From Acidobacterium sp. (GTDB lineage Bacteria; Acidobacteriota; Terriglobia; Terriglobales; Acidobacteriaceae), in the NCBI GenBank assembly GCA_003152595.1, contig PMAM01000194.1, positions 6,755 to 14,220 of the forward strand: a DNA stretch of 7,466 nucleotides. Reading direction: 5' to 3'. This document shows, piece after piece, positions 1 to 4,855 of this stretch. The notes under the pieces were generated by a model, which was not told the DNA's origin, did no database searches, and worked only from the letters and a program-made list of their open reading frames with translations. A program made the translations under genes and the position numbers. The number at the start of each line of letters is the position of its first letter. The first letter of the stretch is position 1.

Positions 1-42
1 CAGACCGAAGCGCCGCCGATGGCACCTTCCCCCTTCGGTCTG
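1..42. repeat. 10-bp perfect inverted repeat
   Basis: CAGACCGAAG at 1-10 is exactly matched by its reverse complement CTTCGGTCTG at 33-42, leaving a 22-nt loop. The left arm touches the window edge, so the stem may extend outside. No T-run follows on the plus strand, so it is not a clear rho-independent terminator for an upstream plus-strand gene. It could be a terminator on the minus strand, whose downstream side is outside the window, or a REP-like hairpin. It lies upstream of the first gene. Confidence 0.5.
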
Positions 43-99
43 CCCCTGTTCCCCATTGGAGCCATTGAGAGTTGCTCCCACAGGCCTCAGGATTCCCGC

Positions 100-381
100 A
101 TGCGAGTCAACCTCAGCATCCGGCCGTCCCGTCCCTCCGCGCCCCTGGCCGGAACGATCCCGCTCACCTTGACCATCCGCCCAGCCTGTGGGGTTCCCGG
201 AGACTATGAGTGCTCCACCGACAGCGCCACGCTGCTGCGTCTGCTGCGGCGACAGACCGATCTGCCGGGTTATGTTCTTGAGGGTTTTGAAGCCAAGCTC
301 CACTTGCCGCTCGGTGCGCGCCTGGCGGATGTCGAACTGAGCGAGAACGTCCTCACCGACATCGGCTACTTCATCGATTAG
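100..381 (+). CDS. hypothetical protein, 93 aa
   Basis: I do not recognise this family. The reading frame is open from the window edge, with an earlier ATG at 19 (120 aa). I prefer the ATG at 100 because a weak purine-rich AGGA stretch lies about 8 nt before it and because the segment before it is rich in Pro, Phe and Ser and does not look like protein. From the ATG at 100 the product starts MRVNLSIRPSRPS. Residues about 20-32 alternate polar and hydrophobic in beta-strand style (TIPLTLTIRP). A probable helix follows (SATLLRLLRRQ, near residues 40-52), and the tail is acidic and hydrophobic (ELSENVLTDIGYFID). There is no signal peptide, membrane segment or cysteine motif, so the product is probably a small cytoplasmic protein. 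The frame ends in TAG, and two heptamers resembling the window's 7-bp repeat family (GCCGGGT, GCCCTGT) begin one base later. Existence as a gene is likely and function is unknown. Confidence 0.55.
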   Translation: MRVNLSIRPSRPSAPLAGTIPLTLTIRPACGVPGDYECSTDSATLLRLLRRQTDLPGYVLEGFEAKLHLPLGARLADVELSENVLTDIGYFID

Positions 382-399
382 CGCCGGGTGCCCTGTTCC

Positions 400-465
400 G
401 ATCGCGCCCTGGTTTGGCGTATAGAGGTTGGCGCAACCAGGGTGGCTATTACGCAAAGCGCGATC
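400..465. repeat. nested inverted repeat (possible structured RNA or hairpin)
   Basis: Two stems are nested. The outer arms are GATCGCG(C) at 400-407 and (G)CGCGATC at 458-465. The inner arms are CCCTGGTT at 407-414 and AACCAGGG at 435-442; base 407 can serve only one stem. This leaves a loop of about 20 nt and a one-sided bulge of about 15 nt (443-457). The element begins 18 nt after the stop codon of the upstream gene. No U-tract follows it, so it is not a standard intrinsic terminator. It could be a 3' UTR fold, a REP/MITE-like remnant or a palindromic protein site. Confidence 0.45.
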
Positions 466-495
466 CATCTCCGAACAACGTGCAACTCCGGCATT

Positions 496-592
496 CCCCC
501 TCGAGGGGGGTGACCCCCTGGGAAGTTGTTGATTCCAGGTGAGCGCCCGGGGGGTAGACCCCCCTGGGATTGGCGACTGAGTTAATGGGTTA
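496..592. repeat. diverged tandem element with G/C runs, period about 44 bp
   Basis: A perfect palindrome, CCCCC-TCGA-GGGGG, sits at 496-509. From 505 a unit begins with six G, then TGA, five C and TGGGA. From 549 the same pattern recurs as six G, TAGA, six C and TGGGA, followed by a similar purine/T-rich tail. The two starts are 44 bp apart, so this is a diverged direct duplication. Each unit can also fold on itself, because the G-run pairs with the C-run. I remember similar G/C-run direct repeats in acidobacterial intergenic DNA; that is memory, not a search result. Confidence 0.55.
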
Positions 593-757
593 GAGACTGG
601 CCGACCCTACCGGCTGTCGTTTGTTCATTACCCTGCAACGCCGTCGGGTTCACAATCGCAATCACCTTCGTGATGGTCGCGCGGTTACTGTTCTACCCCC
701 CTCGTTGCCCCCTTCTTGGGATAGTGAACCGAGCCATCACGAGCCTAGCCTTAGACC

Positions 758-946
758 ATGAACTTCAAACCAGGACAAAGGGTCCGCATCAAGGGCAAGC
801 ACGTTATCGGGACCGTCGAGAAGAAGCTCACCTCCCTCGACGATGTCTACGTTGTCGTTCTCGATCACGCCTCCGCGCCGGAGGAAAAGCTCGTCCGCGG
901 TGCCGACCTCGAAGTTGTCGAAGCCGACAAGCAGAAGACCGCCTAA
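758..946 (+). CDS. small conserved-looking hypothetical protein, 62 aa
   Basis: The product starts MNFKPGQRVRIKGKHVIGTV and then alternates basic and hydrophobic residues, ending in a charged tail (EADKQKTA). The N-terminal half (PGQRVRIKGKHVIGTVEKK, residues 5-23) resembles the strand-turn-strand of small SH3/KOW-like beta barrels, which often bind nucleic acid or protein. This is a pattern impression, not a family assignment. The ATG is the first possible start, because an in-frame TAG lies at 752-754 and no earlier start exists. No strong Shine-Dalgarno is visible. There is no signal peptide or membrane segment, so it is presumably cytoplasmic. It is flanked by non-coding DNA on both sides and looks monocistronic. 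A 7-bp repeat array starts three bases after its stop codon. The restrained, wobble-biased codon use supports a real gene. Confidence 0.65.
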   Translation: MNFKPGQRVRIKGKHVIGTVEKKLTSLDDVYVVVLDHASAPEEKLVRGADLEVVEADKQKTA

Positions 947-949
947 AGC

Positions 950-977
950 AGCCGGTAGCCTGTGACCTGTAGCCGGT
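950..977 (+). repeat. heptamer array 1, four copies
   Basis: Four 7-bp units run without gaps: AGCCGGT, AGCCTGT, GACCTGT, then AGCCGGT, followed by a partial AGC. The array begins three bases after the TAA of the 62-residue gene. The core CCTGT/CCGGT is shared with three other arrays in this window, always near a gene 3' end. Here the motif reads in the same direction as the gene. Confidence 0.6.
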
Positions 978-1063
978 AGCTAATGGACACAGGGTCTGCC
1001 CCTATTTCCCGATCGCAGCCGCTGCAATGTGTGCGTAGACTGCACGGATCCCAGTCCAGGGCC

Positions 1064-1090
1064 AATAAATATGGGCGCCGAAGCGCCCAT
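1064..1090 (-). terminator. rho-independent terminator with UUCG tetraloop
   Basis: Read on the minus strand, an 8-bp perfect stem (ATGGGCGC and GCGCCCAT, 1083-1090 and 1071-1078) encloses a TTCG loop closed by C-G, the extra-stable C(UUCG)G type. It is followed by the T-rich stretch ATTTATT (1070-1064). It lies 45 nt past the stop of the minus-strand TPR gene, which it probably terminates. In the plus direction the following sequence (CGTTTAG) is less U-rich, so bidirectional action is possible but weaker. Confidence 0.75.
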
Positions 1091-1099
1091 CGTTTAGCC

Positions 1100-1127
1100 A
1101 CCGCCTACAGCCTACCGCCTACTGGCT
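1100..1127 (-). repeat. heptamer array 2, four copies
   Basis: On the minus strand four 7-bp units follow one another: AGCCAGT, AGGCGGT, AGGCTGT, then AGGCGGT. They match array 1 (AGCCGGT/AGCCTGT) at most positions. The array starts seven bases after the stop codon of the minus-strand TPR gene and lies between that stop and its terminator hairpin, so it would be part of the 3' UTR, in the gene's sense direction. Confidence 0.6.
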
Positions 1128-1134
1128 GTCTTCT

Positions 1135-1845
1135 TCACTTCAGGCTCTGTAGCTTCTGCGTCGCAATCTGCGCCGCGTCGGTCTGCTTATCCTGGTCCTT
1201 GATCTCCGCATAGAGCCGCCGCGCCTCCTGAGGCTGCGTGGTCTCATAGAGTTGGGCCAGCTGCAGCTGCGCCTCGGATTTGGGCACGCTCGTCGTTGGG
1301 TGGGCGATCACATCCTGGAACAGGGTCACCGCCTGCGAGTTGCGGCCCGTCTGCTCGTACAGGTTCGCCAGAGCGATCTTTGCCAGCGCAGCCAGATTGC
1401 CGTTGCCGGCATGGGTCGCCTTTTCAAGGTCCGCTTCCGCCGCCGGCTTCTGCCCCATGTCCAGCTCGGTAAGACCGGCAAAGTAGCGAGCCATCTGGCC
1501 CGCCGTCAGCCAGCCGTACTGGTCTGCCGTCTGCCGGTACAGCGGATACGCCGCCTTCGCCCGTTCCGCCGCCGTCGCATACGTCTTGAGCCCTGGTTCG
1601 GCCGGCTGATTCGGCTGCGTCAGCGGGGTCTCGTAGATGTCCATGGCCTGTCCAAGAACCAGGTTCGCCGCGGTCTCCCGCTTCTGATACAGGACAAAGC
1701 TGATGACGACAATCGCCACCGCAACGACCACGCCGATCAACCAGGCGATCACATTGGTACGGTGCTCCCCGACCCATTCCAGGCCGGAAGTGGTTGCGTT
1801 GACGAACTTGTCCTGTTTAAGAGCGTGACGGGTCTGTGTGTCCAC
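1135..1845 (-). CDS. membrane-anchored tetratricopeptide repeat protein (YfgM-like)
   Basis: The 236-residue product has a short polar, basic N-terminus (DTQTRHALKQDKF), one strongly hydrophobic segment at about residues 32-52 (VIAWLIGVVVAVAIVVISFVL), and then a long helical Ala/Leu/Gln-rich region. Helix pairs of TPR style are visible, for example AALAKIALANLYEQTGRNSQA and a later LQLAQLYETTQPQEARRLYAEI. This layout of N-in single anchor plus TPR domain outside matches the YfgM/TPR_21 group, known in E. coli as an ancillary SecYEG subunit that contacts periplasmic chaperones. The similarity is architectural and I cannot confirm orthology. The start is uncertain. A GTG at 1899 would add 18 residues of low-quality sequence, whereas the GTG at 1845 begins exactly at the polar N-terminus and has AAAGGAA about 14 nt upstream. 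It lies 126 nt after the dksA-like gene on the same strand and may share its transcript. A terminator follows at 1064-1090. Confidence 0.8.
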   Translation of the reverse strand: MDTQTRHALKQDKFVNATTSGLEWVGEHRTNVIAWLIGVVVAVAIVVISFVLYQKRETAANLVLGQAMDIYETPLTQPNQPAEPGLKTYATAAERAKAAYPLYRQTADQYGWLTAGQMARYFAGLTELDMGQKPAAEADLEKATHAGNGNLAALAKIALANLYEQTGRNSQAVTLFQDVIAHPTTSVPKSEAQLQLAQLYETTQPQEARRLYAEIKDQDKQTDAAQIATQKLQSLK

Positions 1846-1971
1846 CGGGTTTGCCGCGTTTCCTTTGGGCGGGAGTCGCGAACGCGCACCGCGGCGCACA
1901 TTCGCACAAGATACCCCTCAGTCTACCACGCACCCTTCGCAACGGTGCCGGGAGACTCTGTGCCCCTGTTC

Positions 1972-2358
1972 TTATGCGGCCCGCACCAGGTTCTCGATCT
2001 CGCCCGTCTCCACCTTCTCCTGGCACCCGATGCAGTACGGCGTCCACGGCAGCGCGTCGAGCCGCTTTTCGCCGATCGGCTTGCCGCAGTGCAGGCAATC
2101 GCCAAAGGTCCCTTCGTGCAGGCGCTCCAGCGCCAGGCGCACCAGAGACAACTGACTGTGGCCCTCGGTCCCCTGAGAGAAGATCAGCTCCTTCTGATAC
2201 GACAACGCCGCCTGATCGGCGACATCCAGAGTGTCCTCGGCGAACGTCCTGCGGCCCTCTTTCACCGCGCTGAGCATGGTGTGCTCCAGTTGCCGCTGTT
2301 GATGGCGAAGCCGCTCTTCGAATCGCCGCTGTTTGAGGGTTTGCGTTGGACGGGTCAC
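1972..2358 (-). CDS. DksA/TraR-family C4 zinc-finger transcription regulator
   Basis: The 128-residue product has the DksA plan. An N-terminal helical region (about residues 8-35) is followed by the acidic tip motif DxxDxA (D45, D48, A50, in LDVADQA). A second helix (about 65-82) leads into a C4 zinc finger with C88, C91, C109 and C112 (C-x2-C-x17-C-x2-C), then a C-terminal helix. In DksA the coiled coil enters the RNA polymerase secondary channel and the tip Asp residues matter for activity, working with ppGpp at rRNA and biosynthetic promoters. Keeping both Asp and Ala suggests an active factor. It is shorter than E. coli DksA (151 aa), so it may be a DksA-like paralogue rather than DksA itself. 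The start is GTG, fixed by GAGGAG eight bases upstream. The TPR gene follows on the same strand. Confidence 0.88.
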   Translation of the reverse strand: MTRPTQTLKQRRFEERLRHQQRQLEHTMLSAVKEGRRTFAEDTLDVADQAALSYQKELIFSQGTEGHSQLSLVRLALERLHEGTFGDCLHCGKPIGEKRLDALPWTPYCIGCQEKVETGEIENLVRAA

Positions 2359-2586
2359 GGATGAGACTCCTCGGATAAGAGCTGTCCCTTGGTTCAGGTC
2401 GGGCTCAGGACATACATTGGACGCACAAACCTCCTGAAGATTTGTTTTTCTTTTTGCACTTTCTCTGGTTTGAGGCGGTTATTTTTTGGTCAACCCCTGC
2501 GCCCTCTCCGGCGGGGTGACGCTGGTGTCTCCGGTTCGCATTGCCCGGATGCGCTGCGTCCCGAAATGCTCTACGCTGAAAGAGTC
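2359..2586. promoter_or_regulatory. divergent intergenic region between dksA-like gene and 131-aa gene
   Basis: This 228-bp stretch separates two divergently read genes, so it should hold promoters for both. Its middle (about 2440-2495) is AT-rich and pyrimidine-skewed, with several T-runs on the plus strand, which contrasts with the GC-rich surroundings. I could not find a -35/-10 pair I trust on either strand. On the minus strand a perfect AGGAGGT (2435-2429) precedes a seven-codon mini-ORF (2417-2394). Open frames read through this region, but their amino acid content does not look like protein. Confidence 0.45.
2367..2372 (-). promoter_or_regulatory. ribosome binding site of the dksA-like gene
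   Basis: GAGGAG on the minus strand lies eight bases before the GTG at 2358. It is the reason for choosing this non-ATG start. Confidence 0.75.
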
Positions 2587-2982
2587 ATGTACGAAGACTT
2601 CCATGCCGCTGACCGCTGGACCGGCGAAGATCTGCACTGCCGCTGGAAAGCCAACATCGTCGCCATCGCCACGCGCCACGCCGACGCCGTCGACATCCGC
2701 TTCGACGTCAACGACCGCCCTGTCTGGATCGCGATGCCCTGCGTCGCCTGGGTTGAGCAGAAGAAGCGGACCGGCCATGTCATTACGGATTCCCTCGCCG
2801 CTCAGGCTGCTGGCCGCTATCTGAAGATGGCCATCGAATCCGGCTATGACAACGGCCGCGAGATGTACACCATGACCATCGAGGAGGTCCTGCAGCAGGT
2901 CGACGCTGTCCTCCACGAGGCCGGCCACACGCACAATCTGCCCTGGCTCGTTCCCCTCGACGACGCTCAGCCGCAGGTGTGA
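2587..2982 (+). CDS. hypothetical protein, 131 aa
   Basis: I do not recognise this family. The product starts MYEDFHAADRWTGEDLHCRW. Residues about 20-55 look like beta strands with a conserved-looking aromatic/acidic pattern (ANIVAIATRH, AVDIRFDVNDRPVWIAM). Residues about 70-120 look helical (SLAAQAAGRYLKMAIE, MTIEEVLQQVDAVLHEAG), so it is probably a compact alpha/beta cytoplasmic protein. There is no signal peptide or membrane segment. I chose the ATG at 2587 because GAAAGAG sits just upstream; an ATG seven codons earlier (2566) is possible. The frame is open further upstream, but that part does not look coding. It is transcribed divergently from the dksA-like gene and is followed at once by a 7-bp repeat array and a terminator, so it is a single-gene unit. 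Codon bias supports it being real. Confidence 0.7.
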   Translation: MYEDFHAADRWTGEDLHCRWKANIVAIATRHADAVDIRFDVNDRPVWIAMPCVAWVEQKKRTGHVITDSLAAQAAGRYLKMAIESGYDNGREMYTMTIEEVLQQVDAVLHEAGHTHNLPWLVPLDDAQPQV

Positions 2983-3002
2983 CAGAGCACAGAGCACAGC
3001 TC
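2982..3002 (-). repeat. heptamer array 4, three copies
   Basis: Starting at the last base of the stop codon, the plus strand reads ACAGAGC, ACAGAGC, then ACAGCTC, a 7-bp tandem. On the minus strand these are GAGCTGT, GCTCTGT, GCTCTGT, which share the CTGT core and the 7-bp period with the other arrays. Here the motif is antisense to the adjacent gene. It abuts the terminator hairpin. Confidence 0.45.
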
Positions 3003-3033
3003 AGGGCAGACCTCGGTCCAGCCCTTCGTTTTT
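3003..3033 (+). terminator. rho-independent terminator after the 131-aa gene
   Basis: AGGGC (3003-3007) pairs with GCCCT (3021-3025) and GAC (3009-3011) pairs with GTC (3016-3018) across a four-base loop, with a small internal loop between the stems. A run of five T follows at 3029-3033. It lies 20 nt past the stop codon and separates this gene from pckA. Confidence 0.65.
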
Positions 3034-3037
3034 CCCT

Positions 3038-3068
3038 TTGCAAGCCCTGCGGCCAATGGGACAATAAT
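3038..3068 (+). promoter_or_regulatory. candidate sigma-70-type promoter of pckA
   Basis: TTGCAA (3038-3043) as -35 and AATAAT (3063-3068, five of six matches to TATAAT) as -10 are 19 bp apart, slightly wide. The start of transcription would fall near 3075, leaving a short leader before the Shine-Dalgarno at 3087. It sits just after the previous gene's terminator, where a new promoter is needed. Confidence 0.4.
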
Positions 3069-3086
3069 GGGTTCTCTCTGACCCAC

Positions 3087-3091
3087 GGAGG
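3087..3091 (+). promoter_or_regulatory. ribosome binding site of pckA
   Basis: GGAGG ends nine bases before the ATG at 3101 and fixes that start. Confidence 0.8.
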
Positions 3092-3100
3092 CTTCCGACA

Positions 3101-4684
3101 ATGGGAGCGACAGCCACTCTGCAAGACCTGAAGCGCCTGACGGAAGGCCTGCACGCCCACCGGAATCTCTCGACCCCGCAACTGGTCGAAACCGCGATCG
3201 CCCGGGGCGAAGGCCGCCTGGCCTCGAATGGCGCTCTGGTTGCTATGACCGGCGCCCGGACAGGACGCTCCCCGCGCGACAAGTTCACGGTTGAGGATGA
3301 CGAGACGCGGGACCGCGTGCACTGGGGCAAGGTGAACCAGCCCTTCCCGCCGGAAAAGTTCCAGGCGCTGTTGCAGCGCGTGATCCGCCATATGGCCGAG
3401 CGCGATCTCTTCATCATGGATCTGGCCGCCGGCGCCGACCCGACCTACCGCCTCCCCATCCAGGTCATCTGCGAATATGCCTGGCACGCTCTGTTTGTGA
3501 AGCAGCTCTTCATCCGTCCTGAGCCTCAGGAAATCGCCGCGCACAATCCTGAATTCATTGTCATCGCCGCCCCCGAGTTTGAAGCGATCCCGGAACGCGA
3601 TGGCGTTCGCTCGTCGACCTTCATCCTTGCCGATTTCACCCGCAGGATCATCCTCATCGGCGGGACAAAGTATGCCGGCGAGATGAAGAAGTCCATCTTC
3701 GGGGTGATGAACTACATCCTGCCGCAGCGCAATGTTTTTCCTATGCACTGCTCGGCGAATGTTGGTGCCGACGGAACGACGGCCCTTTTCTTCGGACTCT
3801 CCGGCACCGGCAAGACCACGTTGTCCGCCGATCCCGAACGCCGCCTGATCGGCGACGACGAGCATGGCTGGAGTCCCGACGGTGTCTTCAACTTCGAAGG
3901 CGGGTGCTATGCCAAGTGCGTCGACCTGACGCTGGAGAAAGAGCCGCAGATCTACAACGCCATCCGCTTCGGCTCGGTGCTCGAAAACGTCGTGCTCGAC
4001 CCGCGCACCGGCGAGCCCGACTACTCCGACATCCGCTATACCGAAAACACGCGCGCCGCCTATCCCGTCGACTTCATCGTCAACGCGGTCATCCCTGGTG
4101 TCGGCGGCCATTCGCGCAATGTCCTCTTCCTCGCGGCGGACGCTTTCGGGGTTCTGCCTCCCATCGCCAAACTCACGCCCGACCAGGCCATGTACCACTT
4201 CCTCTCCGGCTACACGGCGAAGCTCGCCGGAACCGAGGCGGGCCTTGGCAGCGAGCCGGTGCCGGAATTCTCCACCTGCTTCGGCTCCCCGTTCCTGCCG
4301 CTCGCGCCCAGCGTGTACGCGGAAATGCTTGGCCGCCGCCTGCGCGAGCACCATGCCCAGTGCTGGCTTGTGAATACAGGCTGGACCGGCGGCGCCTTCG
4401 GGGTAGGGAAGCGGATGAGCCTGCCGCACACCCGCGCCATCGTTCACGCGGCGCTCGACGGAGGCCTCGCCAAAGCCGAATACAGTACCGAACCGGCTTT
4501 CGGCCTCAGCATTCCCACTGCCTGCCCCGGCGTTCCCTCTGAACTGCTGAACCCGCGCAACTCCTGGGCTGACAAGCACGCCTACGACGCGCAGGCACGC
4601 CTGCTGGCTTCGAAGTTTGTGGAGAACTTCCGCAAGTTCCAGGTTCCCGATTCGGTTCGCCAGGCAGGTCCGAGAACCGTTTAG
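3101..4684 (+). CDS. pckA: phosphoenolpyruvate carboxykinase (ATP)
   Basis: This enzyme converts oxaloacetate and ATP to phosphoenolpyruvate, CO2 and ADP, the committed step of gluconeogenesis from TCA-cycle intermediates, in the cytoplasm. The 527-residue length is normal for the ATP-type family (about 520-540). Visible signatures in order are TGRSPRDKF (54-62, substrate binding), YAGEMKKS (191-198), the HCSAN segment (216-220), the P-loop GLSGTGKTTLS (232-242, with K238), LIGDDEHGW (249-257, metal-binding Asp residues), FNFEGGCYAK (263-272) and YTENTR (313-318). All key residues appear intact, so it should be active. The GTP-type enzyme lacks this motif set. The start is set by a GGAGG nine bases upstream. 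It has its own candidate promoter and lies between a terminator and a repeat array, so it appears monocistronic. No clear hairpin terminator was found after it. The downstream nuo operon has its own candidate promoter. Confidence 0.97.
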   Translation: MGATATLQDLKRLTEGLHAHRNLSTPQLVETAIARGEGRLASNGALVAMTGARTGRSPRDKFTVEDDETRDRVHWGKVNQPFPPEKFQALLQRVIRHMAERDLFIMDLAAGADPTYRLPIQVICEYAWHALFVKQLFIRPEPQEIAAHNPEFIVIAAPEFEAIPERDGVRSSTFILADFTRRIILIGGTKYAGEMKKSIFGVMNYILPQRNVFPMHCSANVGADGTTALFFGLSGTGKTTLSADPERRLIGDDEHGWSPDGVFNFEGGCYAKCVDLTLEKEPQIYNAIRFGSVLENVVLDPRTGEPDYSDIRYTENTRAAYPVDFIVNAVIPGVGGHSRNVLFLAADAFGVLPPIAKLTPDQAMYHFLSGYTAKLAGTEAGLGSEPVPEFSTCFGSPFLPLAPSVYAEMLGRRLREHHAQCWLVNTGWTGGAFGVGKRMSLPHTRAIVHAALDGGLAKAEYSTEPAFGLSIPTACPGVPSELLNPRNSWADKHAYDAQARLLASKFVENFRKFQVPDSVRQAGPRTV

Positions 4685-4715
4685 GCTGGTCTCGTAACGG
4701 CCGGTCGCCGCCATT

Positions 4716-4750
4716 CTGTGCCCTGCGACCTGTAACCTGTGCCCTGTCTC
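4716..4750 (+). repeat. heptamer array 3, five copies
   Basis: Five units with an exact 7-bp period: CTGTGCC, CTGCGAC, CTGTAAC, CTGTGCC, then CTGTCTC. Read in the phase used for array 1 they include GACCTGT, AACCTGT and GCCCTGT; the first is identical to a unit of array 1. The array begins 31 nt after the stop of pckA and lies just before the nuo promoter region, in the sense direction of pckA. Confidence 0.65.
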
Positions 4751-4759
4751 TCCGGTAAC

Positions 4760-4788
4760 TTGACTCTTGACAACCGCAGCACTAGTCT
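4760..4788 (+). promoter_or_regulatory. candidate promoter of the nuo operon
   Basis: TTGACT (4760-4765, five of six to TTGACA) and TAGTCT (4783-4788, matching the key T, A and final T of the -10) are 17 bp apart. Transcription would begin near 4795, which makes starts at 4739 or 4793 unlikely for nuoA and favours the TTG at 4856. A second TTGACA at 4767-4772 has no good -10 at the right distance. Confidence 0.45.
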
Positions 4789-4841
4789 CGAAATGGAGGC
4801 AGCGGCAGTTCCCGGTAACCTCCGTTCGGTTGTTGTTGTCC

Positions 4842-4846
4842 AGGAG
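4842..4846 (+). promoter_or_regulatory. ribosome binding site deciding the nuoA start
   Basis: AGGAG ends nine bases before an in-frame TTG at 4856. No comparable site precedes the ATG at 4793 or the GTG at 4739. Confidence 0.55.
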
Positions 4847-4855
4847 AACGGCCCA

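Larger units (their letters stand above)
382..757. other. gene-free stretch with structured repeats
   Basis: This 376-bp stretch has no convincing coding frame. It contains the nested inverted repeat at 400-465 and the G/C-run tandem element at 496-592, both listed separately. It also has a small hairpin at 661-674 (ATCAC, loop CTTC, GTGAT). The last 80 bases lead into the 62-residue gene and presumably hold its promoter, but I see no convincing -35/-10 pair. A frame starting at 670 overlaps the downstream gene and reads as Arg/Cys-rich shadow sequence. Confidence 0.6.

Noticed and set aside
496..568. G-quadruplex as a firm feature
   Set aside because: The loops between G-tracts are long (9 to 26 nt) and the G-runs can pair with adjacent C-runs, so a hairpin is the simpler structure.
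985..1008. REP-like motif (ACAGGGTCTGCCCCT) after heptamer array 1
   Set aside because: The pairing (GGG with CCC around TCTG) is too short to claim, and a single copy is seen in the window. Its resemblance to REP sequences is only by memory.
950..1127. CRISPR array
   Set aside because: The repeat units are only 7 bp and have no spacers; no cas genes are present.
1846..1971. Separate promoter for the TPR gene in the spacer after the dksA-like gene
   Set aside because: TATCTT-like and TTGCGA-like pieces exist on the minus strand but at the wrong spacing; co-transcription is as likely.
1252..2364. 370-codon plus-strand frame opposite the TPR and dksA-like genes
   Set aside because: It covers two well-supported minus-strand genes and the spacer between them; the product is Arg/Leu-rich with no recognisable fold.
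2479..2997. Minus-strand frame opposite the 131-residue gene
   Set aside because: Both strands are open here. The plus strand has the better start, ribosome binding site, terminator and mixed alpha/beta composition, while the minus frame is Asp/Val/Gly-rich in mirror-image style.
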